This document shows, in pieces, positions 22,190 through 33,010 of a stretch of 64,000 nucleotides of DNA. How positions within the stretch are numbered: the first letter of the stretch is position 1; every line of letters starts with the position of its first letter. The notes under the pieces were generated by a model. That model ran no database searches and had not been told where the DNA came from. It saw nothing but the letters and a program-made list of their open reading frames with translations. Source of the DNA: Atriophallophorus winterbourni (lineage: Eukaryota > Platyhelminthes > Trematoda > Plagiorchiida > Microphallidae); the NCBI GenBank assembly GCA_013407085.1, contig JACCGJ010000202.1:19329-83328 (forward strand), given 5' to 3'. The position numbers were made by a program, and so were the translations under genes.

Positions 22190-22790
22190 ATTAGGTATAG
22201 TAGCACCAAGTTATCCCAGACGGATCGTCCAAGTATTTCTACCAGGCATTGCCACGCTTACACGTCCACTTCTGAGTACTGTTTCTGAGAGGTTTTTTCG
22301 GACGCTGATTGCTGGATATTATTTTCACCTTCGCTGATAAATCAATGATAATACGGAGTTGGCTGTAAAACGTTTCCCAGATTTCCTTAGCTGATTTGAG
22401 TTCAAGGAAATCCCATCGATTTGCAGTAATAAGAGCTCGAAGCAAGTCATAGTTCACGGTGGTATACGTTCGTTGAATATGTCTTACTGGTTCGTATTGA
22501 TAAATATAATCAAATGTCATGACAACATGATCACTCAATCGGAATGGAGATGTATAGGAAACAGATTCTATCATGAGTTCTTCGTTTGTAAGTACGAGGT
22601 CCAAGGTAGATGGGGTTTGTTCAGATCGAAATCGCGTTGGTTTATGTACATGGTTGTAAAGAGGGGTGGAAGTCATTATTTATTGAAGAAAGCTTTTGAA
22701 CGAATCGTCATCTGTAATGTGTGTTGCAAGTGTCGGTACATTAAAATCACCGATGATGAGCAAATGTGGGTATGATGTTGAATCACTGAA
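22190..22790 (-). mobile_element. CR1-like LINE fragment, endonuclease region
   Basis: The - strand reads PHLLIIGDFNVPTL (about 22740, in frame with a stop further on), then LYNHVHKPTRFRSEQTPS, LDLVLTNEELMIESV and FRLSDHVVMTFDY. This gives the GDFN, LDLVLT and SDH motifs of the apurinic-type endonuclease, followed by the EN-RT linker to about 22239. The N-terminal part and the RT are missing. It is identical in the duplicate at 44473-45073. Confidence 0.72.
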
Positions 22791-23728
22791 AGCGAAATGG
22801 CCCAGATTGGCTTTAAAAGGAATACTTCAAATTTAGGTTTTATCTGCCGACACAACCACTATTAATGGCTTCATACCAAGGTGGCGAATAAGGCAGCCCA
22901 AACCAAGAAAACCCATACAATTGCAGAAAAGGTGATAAAGCCATGTGTAATGGAAATGGCATAATCATTGCAAGGGTGCGGGGAATTAAAACGGTTGGGG
23001 ACCACTGGGCTAGACGAGACTAGAGCTCTTAACGAAGCGCTTTTCATTATTTTTATTTTGAAGTAAAAAATAAAAAAAGACTAGTTAACAATCAACTAGA
23101 AATACTAATAGATTATATAATTGGTTCAAGCAACTATAGGATTCGTGTTCAGCAGTGGAGATGATTCTACGTAGCTCAGGATGAGGATGTTCTTCAGATG
23201 GTGTTCACCGAGCTTGTGTAGTTGTTGTTGGATGTTTCACCATCAAGCTAGATAACATCATCCGCAAAACTTCTTTCGAAGTGACTTACAATTGGTATTT
23301 ATTGTTTTCATAAGGCCCGTCTGTCCGTTCGCCATCACTCCCGGCGGTTGGTGGAATTCATATGTTACAATCTTGTCCATCGAGTTTTCATTTATCCATA
23401 GGGGGTAATCGATTGGGGGTGGTTTTTAATTGATGTCGTTGTTGAGTACCACGATTCGATGAATTTTCGCGCTCGTCTGTTGTTTTTTTGGTTAAAATCT
23501 CCGCCTTATCCCAATTGAATTGTTGTTCGAATAGATCAACGTGTATTGATATCAATGGCTTTGGGTCGTGTATTCGTAGGGCTAACCGGTGTTCATGTAC
23601 TCTTGTGCTTAGCTTTGTCTGATGAAGTTTTTCTCGCAATCTCAGCTCGTAATCTTGTAGACAATATTTGATAGTTCCTCTTTCACAACTTCGTCTTTTA
23701 TATTGTTGAAGTGATTACTTAATGTTGA
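22790..23728. other. Intron DNA with dispersed repeat R1
   Basis: About 23140-23265 resembles, on the - strand, 55250-55325 (TGAACACGAATCC; CTACGTAGAATC; CACAAGCTCGG(T/C)GAAC). This suggests a dispersed repeat (R1) also present at 45425-45545. The rest is unassigned. Confidence 0.4.
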
Positions 23729-24175
23729 CGCGGGAACCGATCCGATGTGTCTAACTACAGACCAATCATATTGTTGCCAGTGGTCTTTAAACTTCTCTAA
23801 CGATTTGTAGCTGATGAACTTATCAAACATTTAGAACCAAAATCTTGTTTCCATCGCACAGTACGGATTTAGGACCAGTCTTCTCATAATTCTTGATAAG
23901 TGGACTCGAGCAGTGGATAATGGATTCCGTATCCATGCTTGTTACTTGGATATGTCTAAAGCTTTTGACTGTGTTATCCACAGCATACTGCTATAGAAAT
24001 TGGAGGAGCTCGATGTGGGTGGCAGATTATTGGACTGAATCCAGGATTACTTGTCTGGTAGACTTATGAGGGTTAGAGTTGATGGGCCACTATACAGCCC
24101 ATTAAAAGTTACAAGGGGTGTACCTCAAGGTTCAGTCTTGGGGCCAATACTCTTCCTGGTGTACGCGATATACAC
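23729..24175 (+). mobile_element. CR1-like LINE fragment, central RT
   Basis: The + strand reads GNRSDVSNYRPIILLPVVFK, a stop, VADELIKHLEPKSC, RIHACYLDMSKAFDCVI and PLKVTRGVPQGSVLGPILF. These are RT blocks in CR1 order, with stops and frameshifts. It ends before the YADD box. The duplicate is 46012-46452, where further small deletions occur. Confidence 0.75.
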
Positions 24176-24644
24176 GTCACGCTTTGATTTAATCTGGAAC
24201 ATTCTTACACCTTTAGATTTCTGTTGAAGAGATCTAGTGGGCTCAATCATTTTTAGTGTCCCATGATCAATATTTCGAAAGTTACTATTTTCCACATCAC
24301 CGTAGAAATTTTGTGCGAGGGCAAAATTTGTTGTCGCAGTTTTGACTTGCTCGGGACCGCTATCATTCGGAAGATCTGCTTCTGCTGAATTCAGCAAGCT
24401 GTGTTTCCTTTTTTTGAGATAAAACCTACGGTCACCATGACTGTATTACTCGTTAATTTTCATCCAATACATTGCGATAAGTTCCCACACGAACCTCGCA
24501 AATTTCAACTCTCAACCGTTAATCGATCGATACGCGCCTAGGTATTTACGTGGAAGCTATCTAAGCCCACATTCAACGATCAGACGACCTTGACCTCAAC
24601 CGCTATCGGATGGCACGATCATTTGCAAAAAGGGGAAAAGTGAA

Positions 24645-25386
24645 ATAGAACGTAGTCGTGTGTTATATGTGCTCTACTATAGTACATACTAATTGCGACA
24701 CAGTTTTAACTAAAGAGGCAGTTGTCTTTATTATTAACGCTGAACTTCCAAGTGTCTGTTATGTATGCAGAGTCTGTAGAACAAAGCCGTTAAAGACCAA
24801 TTTTTCACAATAAGGAAACATAGATGATCGAATCAAATGCTTAGAAAAATGTTCTCGAAAATTCGAAGAAACATTGGAGTCGATAGTGTATGCTCACAAT
24901 AACTCACTAAAAAGTGAAACAAACCTAAGCCCAGCGCTACATCCCTTAGCTCCACAAGATGATCCGCTACGTAACGAGGATTTGCGGGAGGCTGAACAGC
25001 TTAGTGATGTATACGCAGATGTTAGTCAGCTTAAAAATCGAAGGGGCGTCTACTGACTGTCCATCAGCAGAATTCCTATACCTCCAAAACTAATACTAAT
25101 ACTGCACAAATGTACCGGAGATATCCGGGACACTTTTCTCAAGTAGACGAACTAACGACATTAAACAATGTTACCAGCTGTGTTCAACGATGGATATCAG
25201 CTAGATACTGCCTGATTCAATAACCCGCCTAAGTCGGCACCCCAATTCTTCTCACCTTGACGAACCGCGTTTACTGAGAATAACTCTCAAAAGCCAAAAA
25301 CAGATGGAAGACGTTCTTCTAAACTCTTACTTGTTCCGTACATGTTCACAGACCAAATGTCGCATACGTGTTGATATTCCGTGGTT
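24645..25386 (+). mobile_element. CR1-like LINE, ORF1 remnant
   Basis: The + strand encodes VCYMCSTIVHTNCD then ELPSVCYVCRVC, the second half of a PHD-like finger (C-x2-C, H-x2-C, C-x2-C). A Glu/Gln-rich linker follows (LREAEQLSDVYADVSQL), and after frameshifts the ORF1 core (PRLLRITLKSQKQMED, LLNSYLFRTCSQTKC). It matches the ORF1 of the better copy at 28328-29680. It is cut at 25386 by a CR1 in the opposite orientation. Confidence 0.7.
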
Positions 25387-25506
25387 CAGAACTCAGAACT
25401 CAGAAAATTGTATGGTAGAAAAAGCAATAAGCTTAACAATAACCATAGGATGACAAGGTATATGGAACATATAAAAATATATAAAAAATATAAAATATCT
25501 CAAAAA

Positions 25507-26985
25507 TCAATAGGGACATTCGCATACCGCATGGTTCGTCATAAACTCATCGAGTTTGGAAGCGAAAACCTCAACAGATTCTGATCGTGTGATTTCTTCA
25601 GGCAAATATTTCCAAGTGAAACAAATTATAACGGAGAAAAAATTACGACGTATATCCAATCGAGAATGCGGAATGCTCAAAACCTTTGAATGTGTTCGTG
25701 TTCTAGTAAGGTCATTGGGCTTTAGCAAGTGTTTAAGGGGATGGTTTACAGAATGCAGGATTTTGAAGGTCAACATAAGGTCACTACGTATGGGCCGTTG
25801 GGTAAAATCTTGTAGGTTCAGTTTTAATATTCGCTCTGTGAAAGGCAAATTTCTGTACCGGGAGACCAACTTTGTAGCACGAGGATAAATCCTATCGAGT
25901 AGTTCGATATCCTTCCTCAGCCATGGTGCCCAGGCGTAGATGGAATATTCCATAACAGGACGTATATACGTGTTAATTACCCGGGGTAGGGTTTCGGGCG
26001 TAAAAATCCGGAATATTCTTTTGAGGAGACTCAAGATACGGCAATCTTTATTGTACACCATCCGGCAATGCTGTCCAGGCTTCAGGTTAAACGAAACCCA
26101 GATACCCAGATCTTTTTCTGCTGTTGTCCAGACGAGATCTTGCGTGCCAAGCTGATACGTGTGGTGCAGAGATTTCCCAAGCTGCAGCATTTTACATTTC
26201 ACAGGGTTAAATGGTAACTCATTTAACTGGGACCAACGAAATAAGATGCTTAGATCCCGTTGTAACGCCAGACAGTCATTAGCAGACCTGACACGTTTCC
26301 AAATTTTAATATCATCGGCAAATAGTATCATGTTGCATCCAATATCCTCTACTATATCGTTCATATACACCAAGAATAGAAGAGGTCCAAGCACCGATCC
26401 TTGCGGAACTCCACTCGTGATGTCTATTTTTCTCGATAAGGTGCTGCCAACGCGAACTTGGACGTGTCTATCAGTAAGATAGTGCCTTATCCAATTCAGC
26501 AATATTCCCGTTATTCCATAGGATTCTAGCTTTTTAATTAAGATGTCATGGTGGACTCTGTCGAAAGCTTTGGGAATATCGATGTAGCAAGCATGTACAG
26601 CCTCACCTTCGTCTAGTGCCTTGGTCCAATCCTCGAACGTGGTAAGAAGGTTAGATAAACAGCAACGACCTCTTCGAAAACCGTGTTGTGCTGCGGTCAA
26701 AATATTTTGGTTTTCAAAATGTTCTCTAATGCGCGCAGTCACAATGCGTTCCATTAATTTGGAGATCACCGGAAGTAACGTTACCGGTCTATAGTTTGCT
26801 GTGTCTGAACGGCTACCGCCTTTATAAATAGGAGTTATCATCCCTGCTTTCCATTGCGGTGGTATTTTTCCTTCATTTAAGCTGAGATTGAATATGCGAG
26901 TGAGAGGAGCAGTCAAAGCAACGCGACACCTGCGAAGTACGGCGGGGGTAATTTTGTCTGCGCCAGGGGACTTCTTTTCGTTTAG
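25507..26985 (-). CDS. CR1 ORF2, reverse transcriptase part
   Basis: This frame of about 490 residues holds the whole RT, which copies the element RNA at a nicked target. Counting from the residue encoded at 26916, the motifs are TPIYKGG (28-34), NYRPVTLLPVISK (41-53), QHGFR (77-81), YIDIPKAFD (111-119), GVPQGSVLGPLLF (169-181) and the catalytic FADD (199-202). A connection region follows (EKDLGIWVSFNLK, RRIFRIFTPETLPRVINTY equivalent), then a C-terminal block ending WKYLPEEITRS. No stop interrupts it. Upstream in the same frame lies KKSPGADKITPAVL, continuous with the linker. The frame differs from the endonuclease frame by a single-base shift near 26998. Confidence 0.88.
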   Translation of the reverse strand, partial: LNEKKSPGADKITPAVLRRCRVALTAPLTRIFNLSLNEGKIPPQWKAGMITPIYKGGSRSDTANYRPVTLLPVISKLMERIVTARIREHFENQNILTAAQHGFRRGRCCLSNLLTTFEDWTKALDEGEAVHACYIDIPKAFDRVHHDILIKKLESYGITGILLNWIRHYLTDRHVQVRVGSTLSRKIDITSGVPQGSVLGPLLFLVYMNDIVEDIGCNMILFADDIKIWKRVRSANDCLALQRDLSILFRWSQLNELPFNPVKCKMLQLGKSLHHTYQLGTQDLVWTTAEKDLGIWVSFNLKPGQHCRMVYNKDCRILSLLKRIFRIFTPETLPRVINTYIRPVMEYSIYAWAPWLRKDIELLDRIYPRATKLVSRYRNLPFTERILKLNLQDFTQRPIRSDLMLTFKILHSVNHPLKHLLKPNDLTRTRTHSKVLSIPHSRLDIRRNFFSVIICFTWKYLPEEITRSESVEVFASKLDEFMTNHAVCECPY

Positions 26986-28307
26986 TCGACAAAGTTCCCG
27001 CCCAATTCGTTGATAGTCATTTCACTTAATAATTCGAAATGTGGTGAACTTGATGAAAGTTGATATGGTATACAACGCTTGGGATTGAAGACAAATGAGT
27101 AAAACGTTGCTAAAGCGTCGGCGGTATCTTGGGCAGTGTGGGTCAATCCATGAGGTGTTAGTACAGAGAATACACCTGGTTTGATCTTTGATCGTTCATT
27201 TACTATCTTGTAGAGAAGCTTAGGATTCTTTTCCATTTTCTTAAGCAAGTTCCATTGGAATTGCATGCGATCTTCTCTTACAAGAGTAGTGACTTGATTC
27301 CGTATCTTACAGAATCGTTTCCAAGTTTCTTCCGTACCAAACTTCTTATGAGTTACCCAAGACTCTCGCTTAACAGCTAACCATTTCTTCGTTCTACTCC
27401 GAATAACAAACTGGTTGTTGTAGCTGCATTTGTGTGGTACAAAAATCGAGTTTTCGTAAATCTTCGAATTGAGATAATTTAGAAACGAATTGTAATATGA
27501 GCCAGGATCCATTGAATCAAACTCATGAGTGTATGCATCCCGGAGACTGATATTTAAGGATTCAAATTGTATTTTCCTTATGACTTTCGTCTGTTCACAC
27601 AATCGTTCCGCACTACATACATAATCAAACAAAAGCACAACATGATCACTCTTCCCCAGTGGTGCCAGGTATTGTATACCCTCTACTGCGGTTGCCTCAG
27701 GCGTTAAGACAAGGTCAAGGGTTGAAGGTTGGTCAAGACCCCGCCAGCGAGTTGGCTGGTTAACGTGATTGTGTAGTGAAGCAAATTCTATAACCTCCTT
27801 GAATTTATGTTCAAACGAATGCAGGGAGTGCTCACCTCTCGAAAACAGATGCGGGAGATTAAAATCGCCAATGATTAGCAATTGCATAGTCTGGCATCTT
27901 GTGATGTGTTGCAATGATTCGATGAGCTTATCATTGTATGAGCTTTCGGATGATGGCGAGCGGTAAATGATGCCGATCGTACATTCATCTCCATTGACTA
28001 GCTTTACTGAACACCACATCGTATCAGGAAGGCTGAGGTCAGGATGATCGATGACGTTACACTGCGCTAAACGTTCGTGATAGTAGACTGCAACTCCACC
28101 ACCGGATCTTCGATCACGATCGCGACGAAGTAGTGACATTTTCGGAATCAAAAGCTCAGCATCAGTCATGCAGGGCTGGAACCAAGTCTCTGTAACTGCA
28201 ACCAAATCGGGTGAAAGTCTATCACAAAGCTCAAATAGTTCAGCTAATTTGTTAGTTAAACACTGAGCATTTGTATATATGCACCTGATCGTATTTGTCT
28301 TACACAA
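26982..28307 (-). CDS. CR1 ORF2, apurinic-type endonuclease and linker
   Basis: The 441-residue open frame encodes the target-nicking endonuclease and the EN-RT linker. Visible catalytic elements are YTNAQ (N13), TETW (E40), IIYRSPSS, LLIIGDFN (D148, N150), LDLVLT (D198) and SDHV (D221, H222). The linker contains RKWLAVKRESW, IRNQVTTLVREDRMQ and PKLLYKIVNERSKIKPG. Its start is not a real initiation site, because the frame simply opens there. It ends after INELG at a frameshift into the RT frame. All metal-binding and catalytic positions I can check are kept. Confidence 0.88.
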   Translation of the reverse strand: MCKTNTIRCIYTNAQCLTNKLAELFELCDRLSPDLVAVTETWFQPCMTDAELLIPKMSLLRRDRDRRSGGGVAVYYHERLAQCNVIDHPDLSLPDTMWCSVKLVNGDECTIGIIYRSPSSESSYNDKLIESLQHITRCQTMQLLIIGDFNLPHLFSRGEHSLHSFEHKFKEVIEFASLHNHVNQPTRWRGLDQPSTLDLVLTPEATAVEGIQYLAPLGKSDHVVLLFDYVCSAERLCEQTKVIRKIQFESLNISLRDAYTHEFDSMDPGSYYNSFLNYLNSKIYENSIFVPHKCSYNNQFVIRSRTKKWLAVKRESWVTHKKFGTEETWKRFCKIRNQVTTLVREDRMQFQWNLLKKMEKNPKLLYKIVNERSKIKPGVFSVLTPHGLTHTAQDTADALATFYSFVFNPKRCIPYQLSSSSPHFELLSEMTINELGGNFVD

Positions 28308-28327
28308 TGTCGAATCGTGTACTGTAG

Positions 28328-29315
28328 CTATTGGTCCGACTCGCGATGAGCCGGGCCCTTTTCGTTTTTTGGGGTAACATTTGAACTGTCAATAACAAGA
28401 TTGCAATCAGACTGTGGTTGCGATGGTTCTCTGGGTTTCAGTGAGGGAACACGCTTGGGCACACTTAGTCTCACGTCTGGTGGAAGTTTTGAGCGGTTAG
28501 ATTTCCAGTCGGTGTTCATAGCGATAGCCATTTCAGTCGTTAGAAAAGTGATTTTCAGAGGACTGGGCCCATTGCCTTTGTAGTTGGAGGATCTGGGTAT
28601 TCTAAAAGTATCTACGACAATGGAATCACGAGATCCAATAGCATCGGCAATGTATAACCATTGCTTCAAATCATGTTGCTTTGATTCCGATGCTGATACT
28701 ACATCAACATTTTCGGGGACACCGAGGAATATTAAACTACGTGAAGTAGAGTGGTCTCGACGAGTGGATTGACCTTTCCTTTCCCACCAAGGTATGTCGG
28801 CTTGTACTCGGCAGGTCAAACCGGGACAAGCACCGAGTAGATACGCATTGAGGATGACTTCTTCCATTTCAGATTTATTTCGCAATGTCACCCTTAATAG
28901 GCGCGGCCGGTCTACGTGAGGGGAGTCTTTATGTCGGGTTAAGCGCGTCATTGATGTAGGTACCAAAGCTTTCAAGCACATGTGTGTACAGAGCTTAGTC
29001 CATTCATTGAGCTCATGTGCTTTTCTTGCTGAGAAAAGTGAATCTGTCGATTCCGGGATATTTGTGCAGATTACACTGAGAGCGATATCTGTCTTAGTAG
29101 AATGAGCGGTAACATTGCTTTTTTTGGGAGGCTCGGATCTAGCAACTAGACGACGAGGAGTCCTGGACAAAGTGTTCACAATTTTACCAGATGAGGACCT
29201 AGGTAAAGAGGGTTCAGTAGGTCCATCTTTATTACTTTCGGATGAGCTATCAACACATTCAGTTAAGGGAACAGTTATTCGTGTAATTTCCTTTTCCTTT
29301 TTGTCTTGAGCAACA
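28328..29315 (-). CDS. CR1 ORF1, core
   Basis: An open frame covers the ORF1 core, the RNA-binding partner protein of the element. The charged linker (SSSESNKDGPTEPSLP) is followed by LFSARKAHELNEWTKLC, PRLLRVTLRNKSEMEEVILN, CPGLTCRVQADIPWWERKGQ, RSLIFLGVPEN and LPPDVRLSVPKRVPSLKP. The repeated beta-alpha-beta-like spacing is reminiscent of RRM folds, but I cannot assign a fold with certainty. Weaker copies of the same blocks occur at 24645-25386, 31458-31950, 35850-36900 and 47673-48100. Confidence 0.75.
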
Positions 29316-29316
29316 T

Positions 29317-29680
29317 TTATTTCGGTCGAATTGCGTTGGCAAGTGTATCTACCAAAAGCGGCTTAAATGTTTCCTCAAGTTTTCGATAGCAATTTTCCAA
29401 AATCTCTATTCTAGATTCCAGCTTTGCCTCGTGGGGAGGATTTGTAGTCGTATCGGTAGGCTGTTTACTTCGACATGCACAGCATACGTAGCAAACACCG
29501 GGTAAATCAACGTTGTTAATAAAACATATCACTTCTTTCGTTAGGGATTTTATCACATTTAGTATGTATTTTACTCAAACAGCCAAAACATTTAACAACG
29601 TTGGATTTGGCGCTTACCCCTTTGTTACAAATTTGACACGCATCACGTGCTGCCTTCTTTATCTGGGTCATCGAGGTCAT
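29317..29680 (-). CDS. CR1 ORF1, PHD-like finger part
   Basis: Two overlapping frames encode CQICNKGVSAKSNVVKCFGC, LSKIHTKCDK, then after a one-base shift INNVDLPGVCYVCCACR and a coiled segment (RIEILENCYRKLEETFKPLL). The Cys and His spacing (C-x2-C, C-x2-C, H-x2-C, C-x2-C) is that of a PHD finger. PHD fingers in ORF1 are known for CR1-clade elements. The same pattern recurs at 36940-37110 and, decayed, at 13430-13560. Confidence 0.75.
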
Positions 29681-29699
29681 CCTTCGCGTCATTGTTACA

Positions 29700-30020
29700 A
29701 TCCAACGCGTGATGAGTCAGTGCACTTAGCGGTGCAGTTGTTTATCGATCGGTAGGTACTGGTGGAGTGAATGCGTTGGATCGGAGTTATGCGATCCAAG
29801 CGGTAAAATACGAACGAGTTGGATAAAAGTGGTGCGGTTGAACAAGTTTCGATCTGATAGTGTTGAAACAACTATCAGTCAATTCGAAATGATGTGATCC
29901 TCTCAATAGTATTCGAACAGGAACAATATTCTGAATCGCCAAGGATATTGCACGCGTCGGTAATTATATGGCAAGTTTGAAAGTATGTTTCTGCATTGTT
30001 GATACAGTACTCTATTCCAC
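29700..30020. other. Unassigned, possible CR1 5-prime UTR
   Basis: No coding similarity is seen. It lies between the PHD region of the - strand CR1 and the endonuclease start of a + strand CR1, so it may be 5-prime UTR of one or both. Confidence 0.35.
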
Positions 30021-31456
30021 ATTTTGTAATATAAATAAGATCAAATGCATATATACAAACGCTCAGTGTTTAACTAACAAATTAGCTGAACTATGTGAGC
30101 TTCGTGATAGATTTCACTAGATTTCGTTGCAGTTACAGGGACTTGGTTCCAGCCCTGTATGACTGATGCAAAGATTTTGATTGTGAACATATCACTACTC
30201 CGTCGCGATCGTGACTGCAGCACAACACGGTTTTTGAAGATATCGTTGCTGTTTATCTAAGCTTCTTACAATGTTCGAGGATTGGACCAAGACACTAGAC
30301 GAAGGTGAGGCTGTACATGCTTGGTACATTGATATTTCCAAAGCTTTCGGTAGAGTCAACCATGACATCTTAATTAAAAATCTCGAAGCTTATGGAATAA
30401 CGGCAATGTTGCTGAATTGGATGGGGGATTATCTCACTGATAGACACTTACACGTTTGCGTCGGCAAGGCACCGTGCTCAGACCTCTTCTAGTCTTGGTG
30501 TATATGAACGATAGAGTAGAGGATATTGGATGCAACTTGATTCTATTAAAATATGGAAACGTGTCCGTTCTCTCAATGACTCTATGGAATTACAACTGGA
30601 TCTATGAATATTATTTCATGGGTCTCACTTGAATGAGTTACCTTTTAACCCTGCGAACTGTAAAATTTTGCGGATTGGAAAACAACTGCACCACACGTAT
30701 CAGCTTGGCCCGAACGATCTTCTCAGGACCACTGCAGAGAAAGATCTCGGTATCTGGGTGTCGTTTAACCTTAAGCCGGTACATCATTGCCGGAGAGTGC
30801 ACAATAAATATTGCCGTATCTTGAGTCTTATAACAAGAATATTCAGAATTTTTACGCCCGAAACACTACCCGGGTTGTTAATAATTATATACGTCCTGTT
30901 ATGGAATATTACATTTAAGCCTGGGCACCATGGCTAAGGAAGGATATCGAAATACTCGACAGGACTTATCATTGTGCTACATAGATGGTCTTCCGGTATA
31001 GAAATTTGCCTTTCGAAGATCGAATGTTAAAACTAAACCTACACGATTTTACCCAACAACGGATACGTAGTGAGCTCATGTCGACATTCAAAATCCTGCA
31101 TACTGAAAACCATCTTCTTAAACACTTTCTAAATTCCAATGGCCTTACTCGAACATGGACACATTCAAAGGCTTTAAGCATTCCGCATTCTCGATTGGAT
31201 ATTTGTCCTAATTTTTTCTCGGTTAGATTCTGATTTACTGGGATCGTTTTGCCTGAAGAAATCACACGCTGAGAATCTGTTGAGGTTTTTTCTTAACTAC
31301 TCGATAAGATTATATCGAACCATGCGGTGTGTAACTGTCCCTATTTATTTTTAAGATATATAATATTTTTATATATTCCATCTACCGTGTCATCATATGG
31401 TTATTGTAATGTTTACTGCTTATTCTACCTTACAACTTTCTGAGTACTTAGTTCAG
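30020..31456 (+). mobile_element. CR1-like LINE with internal deletion
   Basis: The + strand starts with the endonuclease N-terminus (IKCIYTNAQCLTNKLAEL, then CMTDAKILI, SLLRRDRD). Near 30215 it jumps to the RT at the QHGF block (EDWTKTLDEGEAVHAWYID, SKAFGRVNHDILIKNLEAYG). About 1.3 kb of element is missing between them. It continues through ELPFNPANCKI, EKDLGIWVSFNLKP and RIFTPETLPG to the C-terminal block and 3-prime UTR. Stops and frameshifts are present. It is closely similar in protein sequence to the antisense copy at 25387-29700. Confidence 0.8.
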
Positions 31457-33010
31457 TGTTCCGTACATGTTCCCAGACTAAATTTAGCATATATGATTCT
31501 TTTCATAGTAGTGGTAATATATACAATGGAAAAAGTCTGACAAACGCAGTGTTGTTCTTCTTGGTGTTCCCGAACACTCCAACACAGCTTCGGGAACTAT
31601 AATACAGCACCACGATTACAAACAATGTTTCACGTAGCCAACAGCATCGGAGCTCACGAGTCAGTCGTGGTGGGTAATTTAGAATACCTCGGTCACCAAA
31701 CTATAAAGCTAACGGGCCAAAACCTCTAAAATAACATTATTAACGAAAGGTATGATGGAAATTCATTGGAGCAAACTGGAAAGCAAATCATAGGAATCTC
31801 CTGAAGGATGTCAGAATGAGTGACTTCAGATTTTCTACGCAGAAACCGACTAATGAAACAGGACTTCTACAATCAGACGAGAATCCGATTAAAAATACTG
31901 GGTAAATCCAAGAAACGACCGATGTGCGACTCTCGAAGGGTCGGACAAATAGACGAGTTTTCAGCTCTATCACTGTATACGAAAACCAAAATCAATTGCC
32001 TATGTACAAACGCACAATGTCTGGTAACCAAACTAGCTGAACTGGAGGATTTCTGTAATCAGCACTCAGTCGACGTCATAGCAATAAGTGAGACACACTT
32101 ACGTTAGCGATCGTGAGCTCTCTATCCCAAGCATAAACCTGTTTCAGAAAGACCGCTTAAAGACAAGTGTCGAGGTAGCTGTTTACCACCATGAACGTTT
32201 GTACAGTATGGTAGTTACAGGCACTGAACTCGATCTGAAAGACAGTATATGGTGCAACTGGAAGCTCGAATCAGGCGAAATTGCATCATTGGTGTAGTTT
32301 ACCGTTCACCATCATCATTTGATGTGCATAACTGAAACATGGTAAAAGCCATGCGGATAGACGGAAAACATCGCAATTCGCAATTATGGATTATGGGAGA
32401 CTTCAATCTACCTTAACTATTTAACCGAGTAGATCATCCATCCCCAAAACTAGACTACAAATTTCGCAAACTGTTCGATTACATTCCATTGTATAATCGT
32501 GTTTTCGATTATACATAACAACGAAATTTGCAACACACATCGGTTCTAGACGTAGTCCTAATCTATGATGCCACGGCCGTGGAGAATGTTCAGTGTCACC
32601 CTCCGCTGGGTCGAAGCGAAAACCTCGTTTTGCTTTTTCAATACGTATGCGACGCTGGTAGAATTTTCGAAATAACAACACGAAATGGAAAAGTGAATTA
32701 CATTGGTGTTATTGAAACAATGGTAGTTTTAGATGAACATAATAAAACTTTCAGTGATCCGGACTCGCATTGCAAACACCCTGACAGATTTCAATTTGTC
32801 AAGGGCTATTTTCGAATTAGCCAGAACTGATTCGACCTAGGCAAACTTTCGCGAATTGCGAAATCAAGTCACAAAGCTCATCCGAGAAGATAAACAATAT
32901 CACCATCTTCAGCTGACAGTAAGACTGCAGCGAAATCCCAAACTGTTTTATCTAACTGATAACAAAACTACGATGCTGAAACCTGGTGTTTTTTCGATCA
33001 TGGCAGATAA
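31457..33010 (+). mobile_element. CR1-like LINE, ORF1 end and endonuclease
   Basis: The + strand has KRSVVLLGVPEHSNTASG (ORF1 core), then the endonuclease: INCLCTNAQCLVTKLAEL, DVIAISETHLR (E kept, W lost), SIPSINLFQKDR, MDFN-like remnants and the IREDKQYH linker. It starts at a segment (TGTTCCGTACATGTTC) that also ends the copy at 25332-25386, and it resembles 47673-49000 at clearly lower identity than the duplicated block. RT is absent. Confidence 0.72.

Larger units (their letters stand above)
18366..25386 (+). repeat. Large duplication, copy 1 (7.0 kb)
   Basis: This is a near-identical direct copy of 40404-47672. The offset is 22038 at the start and 22286 at the end. It carries DRC1 exons F and G, the family-C hammerhead repeat, two CR1 fragments and part of a CR1 ORF1. 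Copy 1 lacks 235 bp present in copy 2 (at 20485/42524) and has one instead of two copies of a 12-bp unit near 20920. From about 21345 to 22780 I saw no difference between copies. It ends abruptly at 25386, where a - strand CR1 begins. Confidence 0.9.
25387..29700 (-). mobile_element. Near-intact CR1-like LINE
   Basis: This is the best-preserved LINE in the window. Reading the - strand from about 29700 down, it runs PHD-like finger, ORF1 core, endonuclease, reverse transcriptase, C-terminal block, and a 3-prime UTR. It ends in tandem CTGAGTTCTGAGTTCTG (25387-25403). Coding is broken only by a few frame changes: in the PHD region, near 29320, and one near 26998 between endonuclease and RT. The 5-prime boundary is a guess. 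It sits antisense in the DRC1 intron at the point where the duplication ends. Confidence 0.88.

Noticed and set aside
22239..22676. 145-codon frame (and its duplicate) as a conserved host gene
   Set aside because: It carries CR1 endonuclease and linker motifs. Its perfect conservation reflects the duplication.
23642..23830. - strand 62-codon frame
   Set aside because: It is the shadow of a + strand CR1 RT segment (SNYRPIILLPVV).
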